Numbered from the stretch's first letter, positions 1 to 7,917 are shown. The stretch is DNA of 64,000 nt from Microbacterium esteraromaticum (GCF_028747645.1 NZ_CP118100.1:2728001-2792000), one strand, 5' to 3'. The notes: a model not told the origin generated them from the sequence alone. Made by a program: numbers and translations.

Positions 1-34
1 TTCCTGTGTTGCTGCTGGTGCGTCTCGTTGAGTG

Positions 35-330
35 CTATAGATACCCGCCTGATGAATCGTCGAGCATCGCCGCCAGCGACTCCGGCGGAAGCACCGCCGA
101 GTAGACGAGCTGCTCTTGCTCCTTCGTGTCGGCACGCGTTCTGCGCCACCGGAAGCGAACTCATCCGGCAGCCGCTGCGCCTTGACGATCAGATCGTGCG
201 CGGCTTCGCTTAGTGGCACGTCCAGCGGTGGAAATCTCAGACCAAGATCATCCAGGCATCGCTTCGTCGGACGCACAGAGTTCATAGAACTTCAGGCTAA
301 AAGCGGCCACCGGCAGCGGCTCAGCCCCTG
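35..330 (-). pseudogene. degraded gene downstream of the antitoxin-like gene
   Basis: Reading the minus strand below the antitoxin-like gene gives protein-like stretches in different frames rather than one open frame. One stretch reads LDDLGLRFPPLDVPLSEAAH and a later one ends with LPPESLAAMLDDSSGGYL before a TAG at 35-37. The switch of frame between them suggests a frameshifted gene. Its position right after a short antitoxin-like gene would fit a dead toxin, but no toxin family was recognised. It could also be chance coding-like sequence in a decayed segment. Confidence 0.25.
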
Positions 331-569
331 AAACCGCCAAGCTCATCGAGTTCGTCGTCACTTGCGTCCGTCAGCAACTGGACGGCACTCTTCGTGGAGC
401 CGTCGAGCGTGCGCAACGCCTCGAGTGCAGCCTTCTGAATCTCCTCGCGGTGACGCTCGATGTACTCACGCACGGCGACATCGACGACGCCCCTCGTGGA
501 CGCGCGTAGGAAGTGAGCAGCGTGCGAAATGAGAGCATCGGTCTCACTGTCCACATTGATCGGGCACAT
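321..569 (-). CDS. antitoxin-like small protein
   Basis: This 82-residue protein starts at the internal ATG at 567-569. The open frame extends 16 codons upstream, but that stretch does not look protein-like. The N-terminal segment INVDSETDALISHAAHFL is followed by a helical part (VDVAVREYIERHREEIQKAA) and an acidic tail ending DDELDELGGF. Size, the DAETD-like strand plus two helices and the acidic C-terminus resemble small actinobacterial antitoxins of toxin-antitoxin pairs that pair a DNA-binding N-terminus with a toxin-neutralising tail. No intact toxin follows; only broken sequence lies downstream at 35-330. The gene sits in a decayed mobile segment. The assignment is by resemblance only. 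Confidence 0.5.
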   Translation of the reverse strand: MCPINVDSETDALISHAAHFLRASTRGVVDVAVREYIERHREEIQKAALEALRTLDGSTKSAVQLLTDASDDELDELGGFRG

Positions 570-735
570 TGCCGCAGATGAATCCCGAGCAGGAACCGGA
601 GTAGCAAATTTCCGCACGGGGGATTGGCTCTTGGACGCCCTTCACCGCAATCGCGTACGCATTGGGGTTGCCCCATCCATGGGTGTAGTCCGCGCCCGTA
701 TGAGTGTTCGTCTTGATGATGGCCGCAATGAGCCG

Positions 736-951
736 GCGCGGATGCCACGCGTCACCCCGCACGACCTCCGGCACGCGGCCGCGTCGCTGGCGACCAGCTC
801 AGGCGCGAAGGTGACAGCAGTGCAACGGATGCTCGGGCATGCGTCTACGAGCATGACGCTCGACACGTACGCGGGCCTTTTCGACGACGACCTCGACGGC
901 GTCGCGACGGCGCTCGATCAGGCGCGTAGCGCGGTGATCACCAGTCTTTGA
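736..951 (+). pseudogene. tyrosine recombinase (phage-type integrase), C-terminal fragment
   Basis: About 71 residues keep the C-terminal catalytic core of a tyrosine recombinase: the HxxR box in PHDLRH, then MLGHAS with the second histidine, then LDTYAGLF with the nucleophilic tyrosine. A full enzyme is about 350-400 residues and carries another catalytic arginine plus SAM-like and DNA-binding domains upstream; none of these is present. The frame stays open back to 529, but that part has no recombinase similarity, so the gene was probably cut by a rearrangement. The end overlaps the GNAT-like gene on the other strand by 14 bp. The fragment marks a former integrative element next to tRNA-Ser. 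Confidence 0.75.
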
Positions 952-1540
952 TGACGGCGCATGCGGTGATGAACTCCACATCCTGCATGTCGCGCGGAGG
1001 CGTGGCGACGTCGATCTGCCGAAACCCAGCTGGCTGGTAGAGGCGTTCGAACACTTCCTGGCGGGCATCGACAACTAGGAACCGACCCGCCACATAGTTG
1101 CGGGCCCGCTTGACGACCTCTTTCGCCTCATCCAGGATCATCGACCCGGGAAGTTGCTCCGAGGAGAAGTCGTCCGAACGAGCCAACTCAGCGATGCTGT
1201 ACGCGCCGGTCTGCTCAAGGCTGATGTTTCCCATCAGCTTCTTGCGCGCCGTCGAACTCGCCTGACTGAAGTTCAGCGCAGTCATCCCCACGGTGAAGAA
1301 ACCAGCGACGTCGATGGTGTCATCGGTTGCCGTGATCATCACGTACGTACGGCTGTGCCCGTGCGCTTCATACTTACGAACGCTGGTGCGGGCGAAGCTC
1401 TGGAGGTGTGGGGAGCGCTCGCACCTGAACTGCGACATCCGCTCGTTGACCCGATCAGCGAGCGCCTGGTACTTCTCTTGCTGTATGTCGGCGAGGGCGA
1501 AGACGTCGTATGGGATACGAGACGCCCCAGATGTGCTCAA
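938..1540 (-). CDS. GNAT-fold acetyltransferase-like protein
   Basis: This 200-residue protein begins at a TTG that overlaps the TGA of a 65-codon frame upstream. The middle carries a beta-strand pattern (TYVMITATDDTIDVAGFFTV) followed near residues 145-175 by a helix and strand typical of the acetyl-CoA binding half of GNAT enzymes (ARNYVAGRFLVVDARQEVFERLYQPAGFRQID). The ending YxxxGF is the usual GNAT tail, where the chain after the last long helix closes the fold. The substrate is unknown. GNAT proteins in mobile regions can be tRNA-acetylating toxins, but no DUF1778-type antitoxin was found beside it. The gene lies between an integrase stub and an IS element. Confidence 0.55.
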   Translation of the reverse strand: MSTSGASRIPYDVFALADIQQEKYQALADRVNERMSQFRCERSPHLQSFARTSVRKYEAHGHSRTYVMITATDDTIDVAGFFTVGMTALNFSQASSTARKKLMGNISLEQTGAYSIAELARSDDFSSEQLPGSMILDEAKEVVKRARNYVAGRFLVVDARQEVFERLYQPAGFRQIDVATPPRDMQDVEFITACAVIKDW

Positions 1541-1734
1541 CGTCCGGTCGTGGTATGCGCGCTTACGAGACGCTCGAGCGCCGAAAGGCGCCCATCTGCT
1601 AATGCCGGAGAGTGAAGGCGCGATGAGAACCCAGGCGACGCCACAGGGGCGCTACCATCAGCAGCCATCTCCGCCAGCTGGGATGCTCCAGTCTTCGAGA
1701 GAACATAGGCGCTACCGAGGGCTTCAGAAGCCAT
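1537..1734 (-). CDS. short hypothetical protein
   Basis: A 65-codon frame whose TGA overlaps the TTG start of the GNAT-like gene, which is why it is listed. The translation (MASEALGSAYVLSKTGASQL at the start) has no recognised domain. Arrangement would allow translational coupling. It may equally be the remnant of a longer gene or not be translated. Confidence 0.25.
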   Translation of the reverse strand: MASEALGSAYVLSKTGASQLAEMAADGSAPVASPGFSSRLHSPALADGRLSALERLVSAHTTTGR

Positions 1735-1874
1735 GTCGATCTCCGTCTCCGATCACCTCACCATGCCCCATACATGGAGAGGAACTTTCCTCACGATAAC
1801 ACCTGTTTCTGTGTGTCCAGGCTGCGATCTCGGAACGGTGGAGTCAGCGCTTGTTGCCATTCTGTTGGCCTACA
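1735..1874. other. gap upstream of the IS element, no gene seen
   Basis: No coding frame with recognisable content was found between the short hypothetical gene and the IS target duplication. The last part forms the left half of the palindrome described at 1865-1896. Confidence 0.5.
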
Positions 1875-1896
1875 ACCCACGTGGGCTATAGGCCAA
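1865..1896. repeat. 32-bp hyphenated palindrome spanning the left IS junction
   Basis: TTGGCCTACAACCC (1865-1878 region) is followed by ACGT and then by GGGCTATAGGCCAA, the outer end of the left IS repeat. The two arms differ at two positions. The central CCCACGTGGG is a perfect palindrome. The left arm therefore resembles the outer end of the right IS terminus, even though it lies outside the element. Confidence 0.7.
1875..1882. repeat. left copy of 8-bp target-site duplication
   Basis: ACCCACGT directly abuts the left terminal repeat and is repeated exactly at 3141-3148. IS256-group elements make 8-9 bp duplications, so length fits. Confidence 0.85.
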
Positions 1897-1909
1897 AAGG
1901 AGTGGATGG
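1883..1909 (+). repeat. IS left terminal inverted repeat
   Basis: The sequence begins GGGCTATAGGCCAAAAGG and continues to the conserved AGTGGATGG. It matches the complement of 3114-3140 at 26 of 27 positions; the mismatch is C versus T at position 4. Confidence 0.9.
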
Positions 1910-1974
1910 GTTCTTGATCTAGGCGCGTGTTTCCGGGGTGATTCGGGGATCATCATGGTCGGCGACGCTTAGTC

Positions 1975-3102
1975 GTGACCCTTCCCTCGAATTCGACGAC
2001 GTGCGTGCTATGCGGTTCACAGCTGGTGAAGAACGGCCGCCACCGCTCGGGAACGCAACGCTGGCGGTGCAAGAGCTGCGGGGCATCTGCAGTACGCCGG
2101 CGCCCGGATGTGACCCGTCGTGAGCAGCTGCGTCGGTTCGTGGTCTGGCTGACGGGCAAGCAGACCCAGGCCGAGATCGACGGCACCCGGACCGGACGCT
2201 CGTTTCGTCGAGACACCGCCTGGTGCTGGGACATCCAGCCGTACCGCGAACCGGCTGAGACCATCCACCATGCGGTGCTCGTCGATGGAGTCTGGATCGG
2301 GTCCTGGTGCCTGCTGATCGCGATCAGCGACAAGGGCGACCTGCTGGCCTGGCAATGGTGCGGCCGCGAGACCACCGCCGCCTGGACCGCACTGCTGGAG
2401 CAGGTCCCCGCGCCCGGGGTGATCGTCTCCGACGGCGGCTCCGGGCTTCCCTCGGCACTGCGGGCGTGCTGGCCGGAGACGAAGCATCAGCGGTGCATCT
2501 TCCACCTGCAGATGAACACCACCCGGCACCTGACCCGCAACCCCCGCACCGCCGCAGGCAAAGCGTTGCGCGAACTCGTGATGAACCTCAGCAACATCGA
2601 CGACGAAGACGCCGCGATCGCCTGGCAGCTGCAGCTTGAGCAGTGGTGGCAGACGTTCGGACACCTCACCCGCGAGCGGACCATGTTCCGCAACGGCCAG
2701 TGGGGCTTCACCCACGACCGGCTCCGCAAAGCCTGGCTCCTGATCCGAAAAGTCACCCGAGACGGGGTCTTGTTCACCTGGATCACCTACGGCAACCCCC
2801 GCACCACCAGCCCACTGGAAGGCGGATACAACAGCCCCATCCGCGAGCTCCTGCGCCGCCACCGCGGAATGAGCGAGGTCCACCGCCGCCGCGCCATCGA
2901 ATGGCTCCTCACCCTGCGGCAGATACCGCTCGAGCAAGCACTCACCCTCACCCTCACCCTCACACCAGCACCAGCCCCTGAGCCCAACCAGCACGACCAG
3001 GAAGACCAAGCCGAAGACATCGGCGGCCCATCCCTCTACGACACCGGCCTAGACGCCACCGAAGGCCTCTGGGCACGAACCGGATGGGCAGGACGCGGAT
3101 GA
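1975..3102 (+). CDS. IS256/IS1249-type DDE transposase
   Basis: This 375-residue transposase starts at GTG. The N-terminus has a zinc ribbon (CVLC...CKSC, residues 10-36), then a DNA-binding region. The RNase-H-like catalytic core shows the first Asp in LVDGVW (D104), the second in VIVSDGGSG (D153) with the IS256-type CxxH motif RCIFHLQMN after it, and the Glu in SPLEGGYNS (E282). The C-terminus is low-complexity (LTLTLTLTPAPAPEPNQ) and encoded by short CTCACC repeats near 2940. Length fits IS1249-like transposases. The frame is intact, so the element is probably still able to move. Confidence 0.9.
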   Translation: MTLPSNSTTCVLCGSQLVKNGRHRSGTQRWRCKSCGASAVRRRPDVTRREQLRRFVVWLTGKQTQAEIDGTRTGRSFRRDTAWCWDIQPYREPAETIHHAVLVDGVWIGSWCLLIAISDKGDLLAWQWCGRETTAAWTALLEQVPAPGVIVSDGGSGLPSALRACWPETKHQRCIFHLQMNTTRHLTRNPRTAAGKALRELVMNLSNIDDEDAAIAWQLQLEQWWQTFGHLTRERTMFRNGQWGFTHDRLRKAWLLIRKVTRDGVLFTWITYGNPRTTSPLEGGYNSPIRELLRRHRGMSEVHRRRAIEWLLTLRQIPLEQALTLTLTLTPAPAPEPNQHDQEDQAEDIGGPSLYDTGLDATEGLWARTGWAGRG

Positions 3103-3113
3103 CACACCCGACG

Positions 3114-3140
3114 CCATCCACTCCTTTTGGCCTATAACCC
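3114..3140 (-). repeat. IS right terminal inverted repeat
   Basis: CCATCCACTCCTTTTGGCCT is followed by ATAACCC. It is the inverted match of the left end and abuts the right target duplication. Confidence 0.9.
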
Positions 3141-3148
3141 ACCCACGT
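3141..3148. repeat. right copy of 8-bp target-site duplication
   Basis: ACCCACGT, identical to 1875-1882. Confidence 0.85.
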
Positions 3149-3178
3149 CACACGTCAACACCCCAGACAACAAGAAAG

Positions 3179-3222
3179 TCCTGAGCCGCGACTAGTTCGT
3201 AAACTATGTCGCGACTCAGGAC
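3179..3222. repeat. 44-bp hyphenated palindrome next to tRNA-Ser
   Basis: The left arm GTCCTGAGCCGCGACTAGTT (3179-3198) pairs with AAACTATGTCGCGACTCAGG extended by AC (3201-3222). Only one substitution and one single-base bulge separate the arms, with a spacer of about two bases. It starts four bases past the tRNA 3' CCA. It may act as the tRNA terminator, but it lacks a U-tract on either side. It may also be an attachment or terminal-repeat remnant of a mobile element. Confidence 0.65.
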
Positions 3223-3225
3223 AAG

Positions 3226-3314
3226 TGGCGGTGACGGTGGGATTTGAACCCACGGTAGGGGTTACCTACACAACATTTCGAGTGTTGCACCTTCGGCCGC
3301 TCGGACACGTCACC
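3226..3314 (-). tRNA. tRNA-Ser (anticodon CGA)
   Basis: On the minus strand the 7-bp acceptor stem GGTGACG pairs with CGTCACC. The anticodon stem CAACA/TGTTG encloses the loop CTCGAAA with anticodon CGA. A long variable arm (GTAGGTAACCCCTACC region) is typical of class II tRNA-Ser, and the T-loop reads GGTTCAAATCC. The 3' CCA is encoded at 3226-3228. The 3' end faces the accessory segment at 1-3.2 kb, the usual orientation for integration of an island into a tRNA gene. Confidence 0.95.
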
Positions 3315-3359
3315 GTCGACCAGCTTACGACATCACATCCCCAACGCGAAATCGACGCC

Positions 3360-4550
3360 TCAGAGCGGCGCGACGGGCAGTTCGATGGGGTCCCGCAGAC
3401 TTCTTCCCATCACGAGATCGGCCACGAAGGGGATCCCCATCAGGCCGAGCACCGTGTTGCGCGTGTACAGCTGCATCCGATTGCGCGGCGCGAACGCGGC
3501 CCCCAGCCCGAGCGCGGCATCCTGCTTCTTGCGCACCAGTCCGGCAAGACTCGCCTGCATCGCCGCGAACGCATCACCGCGCTCCCCCGGAGACGCGTGA
3601 AGGCCGGCCCGGCGCAGCTCGACGGCCAGCACGTACGCCTCCACCATCGCCAGAGCGGCGCCCTGCCCGGCGAGCAGCGATGGACACGCGGCGGCGTCGC
3701 CGATCAGCCCGATCCGACCGCGCGACCAGGACGGCATCCTGATCTGGCTCGCGCGATCCATGTAGAACGTTCGCGCCTGTGGCATCCGATCCAATACCGC
3801 CCGGGCTTCTCCGCGCATGCCGCCGAGGCGAGACCGCAGCAGTTCCTGCTGAGCATCGACCTCGCCGGGCAGATCGCCGTCGTGCCGGAACATGAAGCAG
3901 AACATCGTCGAACCATCGCGCAACGCAATCCGCAGCATCTGCGCACCCACCTCGGTGTGCGTGACCGCGACGAGCTCATCCCGCGGCAGATAGCCATCGA
4001 CGTCGAACGCGGCAACCACGATCCCGAGGTACCGTTCGTAGTCACTCTCCGGCCCGAAGGTGAGCGCGCGCACCCTCGAATGCAATCCGTCCGCACCGAT
4101 CACGAGATCGAAGCTCCGCGTCGCACCGCCGTTGAACCGCACGTGCACGCGATCACCGTCATCGTCGAGCGTCTCCACCGTGTCATCGAAGATCGTCTCG
4201 ACGTCGCCGTTCAGGGCGTCGAAAACCGCCCGCGACAGATCGGAGCGTCCGATCGTGACGTACCGTCCGCGCGCCGCGTCGATCAACCGGATCGGGTCGA
4301 GATGCGAGATGCGCCGGCCCCGGGCATCCACCTCCCGCAACTCCCGAAAACGGTACCCCTCCGCCAGCAGCCGCGGCACGATGCCCATCCGCTCGGCGAC
4401 ATCGTAGCCCGCACCCCAGAAGTCGACCACGTAGCCGCCTTCTCGCAGCCGCGGAGCGCGCTCGACGAGCGTCGGAACGAACCCGAAGCGCTTCAACCAG
4501 TAAGCGAGCGTCGGCCCCGCGATGCCCGCGCCAACGATGAGAACGTCCAT
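3360..4550 (-). CDS. FAD-dependent aromatic-type monooxygenase
   Basis: A 396-residue flavoprotein of the PHBH/UbiH/TetX class. The dinucleotide fold is at the very start (VLIVGAGIAGPTLAYWLKR), the DG motif is VIGADGLHSRVR near residue 160, and the GD motif contacting FAD ribose is RIGLIGDAAACPSLLAGQG near residue 290. Starting at the ATG at 4548-4550 puts the Rossmann motif at residue 4, as usual. The family adds one oxygen atom from O2 using NAD(P)H. The substrate cannot be read from sequence. It is transcribed away from the hydroxyproline genes and has a 129-bp gap to the next start, so a role in that pathway is possible but not shown. Confidence 0.85.
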   Translation of the reverse strand: MDVLIVGAGIAGPTLAYWLKRFGFVPTLVERAPRLREGGYVVDFWGAGYDVAERMGIVPRLLAEGYRFRELREVDARGRRISHLDPIRLIDAARGRYVTIGRSDLSRAVFDALNGDVETIFDDTVETLDDDGDRVHVRFNGGATRSFDLVIGADGLHSRVRALTFGPESDYERYLGIVVAAFDVDGYLPRDELVAVTHTEVGAQMLRIALRDGSTMFCFMFRHDGDLPGEVDAQQELLRSRLGGMRGEARAVLDRMPQARTFYMDRASQIRMPSWSRGRIGLIGDAAACPSLLAGQGAALAMVEAYVLAVELRRAGLHASPGERGDAFAAMQASLAGLVRKKQDAALGLGAAFAPRNRMQLYTRNTVLGLMGIPFVADLVMGRSLRDPIELPVAPL

Positions 4551-4679
4551 GACCCCTCTCGATTCGGCTCTCGCCGCCCACGCTACTGCGCCGCCGACCC
4601 GTGCGGCACCCCCGTTGTCCACACGGATCCGCGGCGATAGAACGTGACATACCACTGCATCTCGCCTAGATTTGAGGGC

Positions 4680-5609
4680 ATGCCCGATGTCATCGCCGAT
4701 CTCTCCCTGGTGAGCGCCCGCCTGCTCGAAGACCGCGTCAGCATGGCCGACGCGGTCGCCGCGATCCAGCAGACGCTGCGCGACGGTTTCGACCCGGAGG
4801 ATGACCTCGCCCGGCAGATCCTCGACGTGCCGAACGGCCAACTGCTGCTCATGCCCGCAGCCGCGGGCGGCGCCGTCGGCCAGAAGTTCGCCACGGTTGC
4901 CCCCGGCAATCCTGCCCGAGGACTGGAGCGCATCCAGGCCCTCTACATCCTCGTCGACGGCACCACCCTCGCGCCCACCGCCATCATCGACGGCACCGCC
5001 CTGACCAGCCTGCGCACCCCCGCCGTCTCGGCCGCCTGCGCCGACGTCGTCGCGACGGCCGATGCCGCCGACGCCGTCATCATCGGCACCGGCCCCCAGG
5101 CGATCCGACACGTCGAGGCGCTCGCGACCATACGGCCGCTGAGATCGGTACGCATCGTCGGCCGCGACGACGCACGCGCAGCATCCGCCGTCGATGCCTC
5201 CCGCGCGTACGCACCGAGCGCCGACATGCGCGCCGGCACACTCGACGACATCGCCACCGCCGACCTCATCGTGTGCGCCACGTCGGCACCGACGCCCCTG
5301 TTCGACGCCGACCTCGTCCGCGACGACGCCACGGTCATCGCGATCGGGTCGCACGAACCCGACCGCGCCGAACTCGCTCCCGCGCTGATGGCCCGCGCGC
5401 AGGTGATCGTCGAGAGCCGCCGCGTCGCGCGAAGCGAGGCGGGCGACGTGATCGTCGCCGTCGACGCCGGGATGCTGCATCACGACGACCTGGTCACGAT
5501 GCACGAGCTGTTCACCGGCGCCGTCGCACCGGCCACCGACCGCCCGCGCGTCATCAAGACATGCGGCATGGGCTGGCAGGACCTCGCGGTCGCCCGCCTG
5601 GCCGTCTGA
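4680..5609 (+). CDS. ornithine cyclodeaminase/mu-crystallin family NAD(P)H reductase
   Basis: A 309-residue protein starting at ATG 4680 after a weak GAGG upstream. The Rossmann motif is VIIGTGPQAIRHVEAL near residue 137, and the family motifs VDGTTLAPTAIIDGTALTSL (near 95) and CATSAPTPLFDADLV (near 200) are present. Members act as ornithine cyclodeaminase, or as reductases of 1-pyrroline-2-carboxylate or related ketimines to L-proline. With a proline-racemase family gene 29 bp downstream and a prolidase-like gene after it, reduction of pyrroline-2-carboxylate from trans-3-hydroxyproline is the likely role (inference). It is probably the first gene of a three-gene operon. Confidence 0.8.
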   Translation: MPDVIADLSLVSARLLEDRVSMADAVAAIQQTLRDGFDPEDDLARQILDVPNGQLLLMPAAAGGAVGQKFATVAPGNPARGLERIQALYILVDGTTLAPTAIIDGTALTSLRTPAVSAACADVVATADAADAVIIGTGPQAIRHVEALATIRPLRSVRIVGRDDARAASAVDASRAYAPSADMRAGTLDDIATADLIVCATSAPTPLFDADLVRDDATVIAIGSHEPDRAELAPALMARAQVIVESRRVARSEAGDVIVAVDAGMLHHDDLVTMHELFTGAVAPATDRPRVIKTCGMGWQDLAVARLAV

Positions 5610-5638
5610 ACGCCCTCCACTTGCACAGGAGCTCCACC

Positions 5639-6622
5639 ATGCACTGGACCACCGACGACTGGCACACCGCCGGCGAGCCGTTCCGCATCGTCGAAGACGT
5701 ACCGACGCACGGCACCACCGTCGCCGAGCGCCGCATCGCGGCGATCGACGGCGACGCCGATCAGGTGCGCCGTTTCCTGTGCCTGGAGCCCCGTGGCCAC
5801 GACGACATGTACGGAGGCTTCATCACCCCGCCCGATGACGACGGCGCCGACTTCGGTGTGCTGTTCTGGCACAAGGACGGCTTCTCAACGGCGTGCGGCC
5901 ACGGAACCATCGCACTGGGAGCCTGGGCCGTGCGCACCGGGCGGGTGGCCTCCGACCCCGACGGCGTCACCGCCGTGACGATCGACGTGCCCAGCGGGCG
6001 CGTGCAGGCGCTCGTCCGGCAGACCGGCGGACGCATCGACGACATCGTCTTCCGCAACGTCGAGTCGCGAGTCCTGACCCGCGGGATCGCACTGACGACC
6101 TCCCGTGGAGACGTCGAGGTAGACCTCGTCTTCGGCGGCGCGGTCTACGCGACCCTCCCCGCCGCAGCGGTCGGGCTCGACGTCACCCCGGCGCACACGA
6201 CCGACCTCATCGCCATCGGCCGTGAGATCAAATGGGCGCTCAACGAGCATCCCGCCGCGCAGCTCTCCGATTCCCGCCTCTCGGGCGTGTACGGCACCAT
6301 CCTGTTCGACGATCTCGGGCGCACCGAGCACGGCCCCCACCAGCGCAACGTCACCGTCTTCGCCGACGGCGAGGTCGACCGCAGCCCGTGCGGCTCCGGC
6401 ACCGCCTCGCGCGTGGCGCTGCTGGCTGCCACCGGCGAGCTGCGCGAGGGCGAGACCCTGACCCACGACTCGATCATCGGCACACGGTTCCACGCCCGCA
6501 TCGCCGAACGCACTCCGAACGGTGTCATCCCCGAAGTGCGCGGAAACGCCTCCCGCATCGGCTCGTGCCGCTTCGAACTCGACGCCGACGATCCCCTTCC
6601 CTCCGGCTTCAGCCTGCGCTGA
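5639..6622 (+). CDS. proline racemase family protein (hydroxyproline epimerase or dehydratase)
   Basis: A 327-residue protein preceded by AGGAG six bases before the ATG. Both active-site motifs are seen: TACGHGT with Cys86 and DRSPCGSGT with Cys251. In this family Cys/Cys pairs are typical of racemases and 2-epimerases, while trans-3-hydroxy-L-proline dehydratases have Thr at the second position. By this rule it should be an epimerase/racemase, although the neighbouring cyclodeaminase-family reductase would fit better with a dehydratase. The whole length aligns with the usual 310-345 residues. It is a diverged paralogue of the gene at 9534-10535 on the opposite strand. Confidence 0.85.
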   Translation: MHWTTDDWHTAGEPFRIVEDVPTHGTTVAERRIAAIDGDADQVRRFLCLEPRGHDDMYGGFITPPDDDGADFGVLFWHKDGFSTACGHGTIALGAWAVRTGRVASDPDGVTAVTIDVPSGRVQALVRQTGGRIDDIVFRNVESRVLTRGIALTTSRGDVEVDLVFGGAVYATLPAAAVGLDVTPAHTTDLIAIGREIKWALNEHPAAQLSDSRLSGVYGTILFDDLGRTEHGPHQRNVTVFADGEVDRSPCGSGTASRVALLAATGELREGETLTHDSIIGTRFHARIAERTPNGVIPEVRGNASRIGSCRFELDADDPLPSGFSLR

Positions 6623-6668
6623 CCGCCAAGGCCGACCCCCACGGTCGACACTCACGACAGGAGCACCC

Positions 6669-7862
6669 ATGCCCGCAGCATCCCTCTCGATCTTCGGCGC
6701 CCACGTCTGGCACGGCGACGGCTTCACACTCCGCGATGTGCACATCGTCGACGGCCGCATCTCTGAGACCGGTACCCCGGATGCGACACGCATCGATGCC
6801 ACCGGGCAGTGGCTCATCCCCGGCCTCATCGACGCCCACTTCCACGCCTACGCCACGAGCATGGACGGCCTCGAGAACGAGCGCGGCCCCCTCAGCTACA
6901 CCGCGATCAACGGTGCCCGGCGCCTCACCCGCGCACTGCAGCGCGGCTTCACCACGGTCCGCGATGTCGCAGGCGGCGACATCGGACTGGCGCAGGCGAT
7001 CGACGCCGAGCTGTTCCCGTCACCGCGCTATCACTTCACCGGCCCCGCCCTCAGTCAGACCGGCGGCCACGGCGACCCACGATCGGCGCACATCGACGTC
7101 TGCTTCTCGCACGGCCACATGTGCGAGGTCGTCGACGGGGTCGACAACCTGCGCGTCGCCGTGCGCGAGCGTCTGCGCACCGGCGCGCACGCGATCAAGG
7201 TGATGGCCTCGGGCGGTGTGTTCTCGCTCACCGATCCCATCCGCATCCCGCAGTACTCCGAGGACGAACTGCGTGCGGTGGTCGACGAGGCCACCCGGCG
7301 CGGCAGCTACGTCTGCGCGCACGCCTACTCGTCCGAGGCCGTCCAGCACGCGATCACCGCCGGTGTCCGATCGATCGAGCACGGCAACCTCATCGACGAG
7401 CAGACCGCCGAGCTGATGGCGCAGGCGGGAGCCTTCCTCGTACCCACCCTCGCCGCCTACGACGCCATGGACCGCCGTGGCGCCGACATCGGGCTCAACG
7501 CCATCTCGTTGCAGAAGAACTCCGAGGTGCTCGCCAAGGGGCAGCACGCCGTGCGACTGGCCCATGCCGCCGGTGTGCGCGTCGGCTTCGGAACCGACCT
7601 CATGGGCGACCTCGAAGACGACCAGCTCGCGGGCATCCGCCTGCAGGTCGAGGCCGGCTCCGCCGCAGACACCCTGCGTTCGATGACGACCGTCAACGCT
7701 GAGCTCATCGGCGATCCGGCGCTCGGTCACCTCGGTGCCGGGGCATACGGAGACGCGGTGCTGCTGGCATCCGATCCCCTCACCGACCCGTCTGCGCTGT
7801 GGCGTCAGGACTCGCGCGTCGCGGTGATTCGTGCCGGCGCCCCGGCAGACCTCTCGGCCTGA
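6669..7862 (+). CDS. metal-dependent amidohydrolase, Xaa-Pro dipeptidase-like
   Basis: A 397-residue amidohydrolase with the full metal set: HxH in DAHFHAY (near 56-58), the lysine in HAIKVMASGG, histidines in YVCAHAYSS and SIEHGNLID, and the aspartate in GFGTDLMGD. An N-terminal beta-sandwich strand (SLSIFGAHVWHGDGF) and C-terminal strands (GAYGDAVLLASDPL) complete the fold. The lysine is probably carboxylated to bridge two zinc ions, as in prolidase-like members. Such enzymes release amino acids from Xaa-Pro or N-acyl-proline. Following a racemase and a reductase gene, supplying (hydroxy)proline from peptides is a reasonable inference. The ATG follows ACAGGAG. Confidence 0.8.
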   Translation: MPAASLSIFGAHVWHGDGFTLRDVHIVDGRISETGTPDATRIDATGQWLIPGLIDAHFHAYATSMDGLENERGPLSYTAINGARRLTRALQRGFTTVRDVAGGDIGLAQAIDAELFPSPRYHFTGPALSQTGGHGDPRSAHIDVCFSHGHMCEVVDGVDNLRVAVRERLRTGAHAIKVMASGGVFSLTDPIRIPQYSEDELRAVVDEATRRGSYVCAHAYSSEAVQHAITAGVRSIEHGNLIDEQTAELMAQAGAFLVPTLAAYDAMDRRGADIGLNAISLQKNSEVLAKGQHAVRLAHAAGVRVGFGTDLMGDLEDDQLAGIRLQVEAGSAADTLRSMTTVNAELIGDPALGHLGAGAYGDAVLLASDPLTDPSALWRQDSRVAVIRAGAPADLSA

Positions 7863-7917
7863 TCGGCTCCCCCTGCTCGGATCACCCGATCGGACCGCCG
7901 ACACCCCGACCTATCGC

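Larger units (their letters stand above)
1883..3140 (+). mobile_element. IS256-group (IS1249-like) insertion sequence
   Basis: A 1258-bp element bounded by 27-bp inverted repeats (1883-1909 and 3114-3140, differing at one position) and flanked by identical 8-bp direct repeats ACCCACGT. It carries one transposase gene that fills most of the interior. Intact ends, an intact open frame and a matching target duplication indicate a complete copy that has not been rearranged since insertion. Confidence 0.9.

Noticed and set aside
529..735. N-terminal extension of the integrase fragment
   Set aside because: The frame is open, but the translation has no recombinase motifs, so only the C-terminal part is listed.
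544..774. Minus-strand frame upstream of the antitoxin-like gene with a protein-like, cysteine-containing end
   Set aside because: No start signal, no family and it overlaps the antitoxin-like start; too weak to call a gene.
2017..3009. 330-codon minus-strand frame opposite the transposase
   Set aside because: Shadow of the transposase; valine/glycine/alanine-rich with no recognisable motif.
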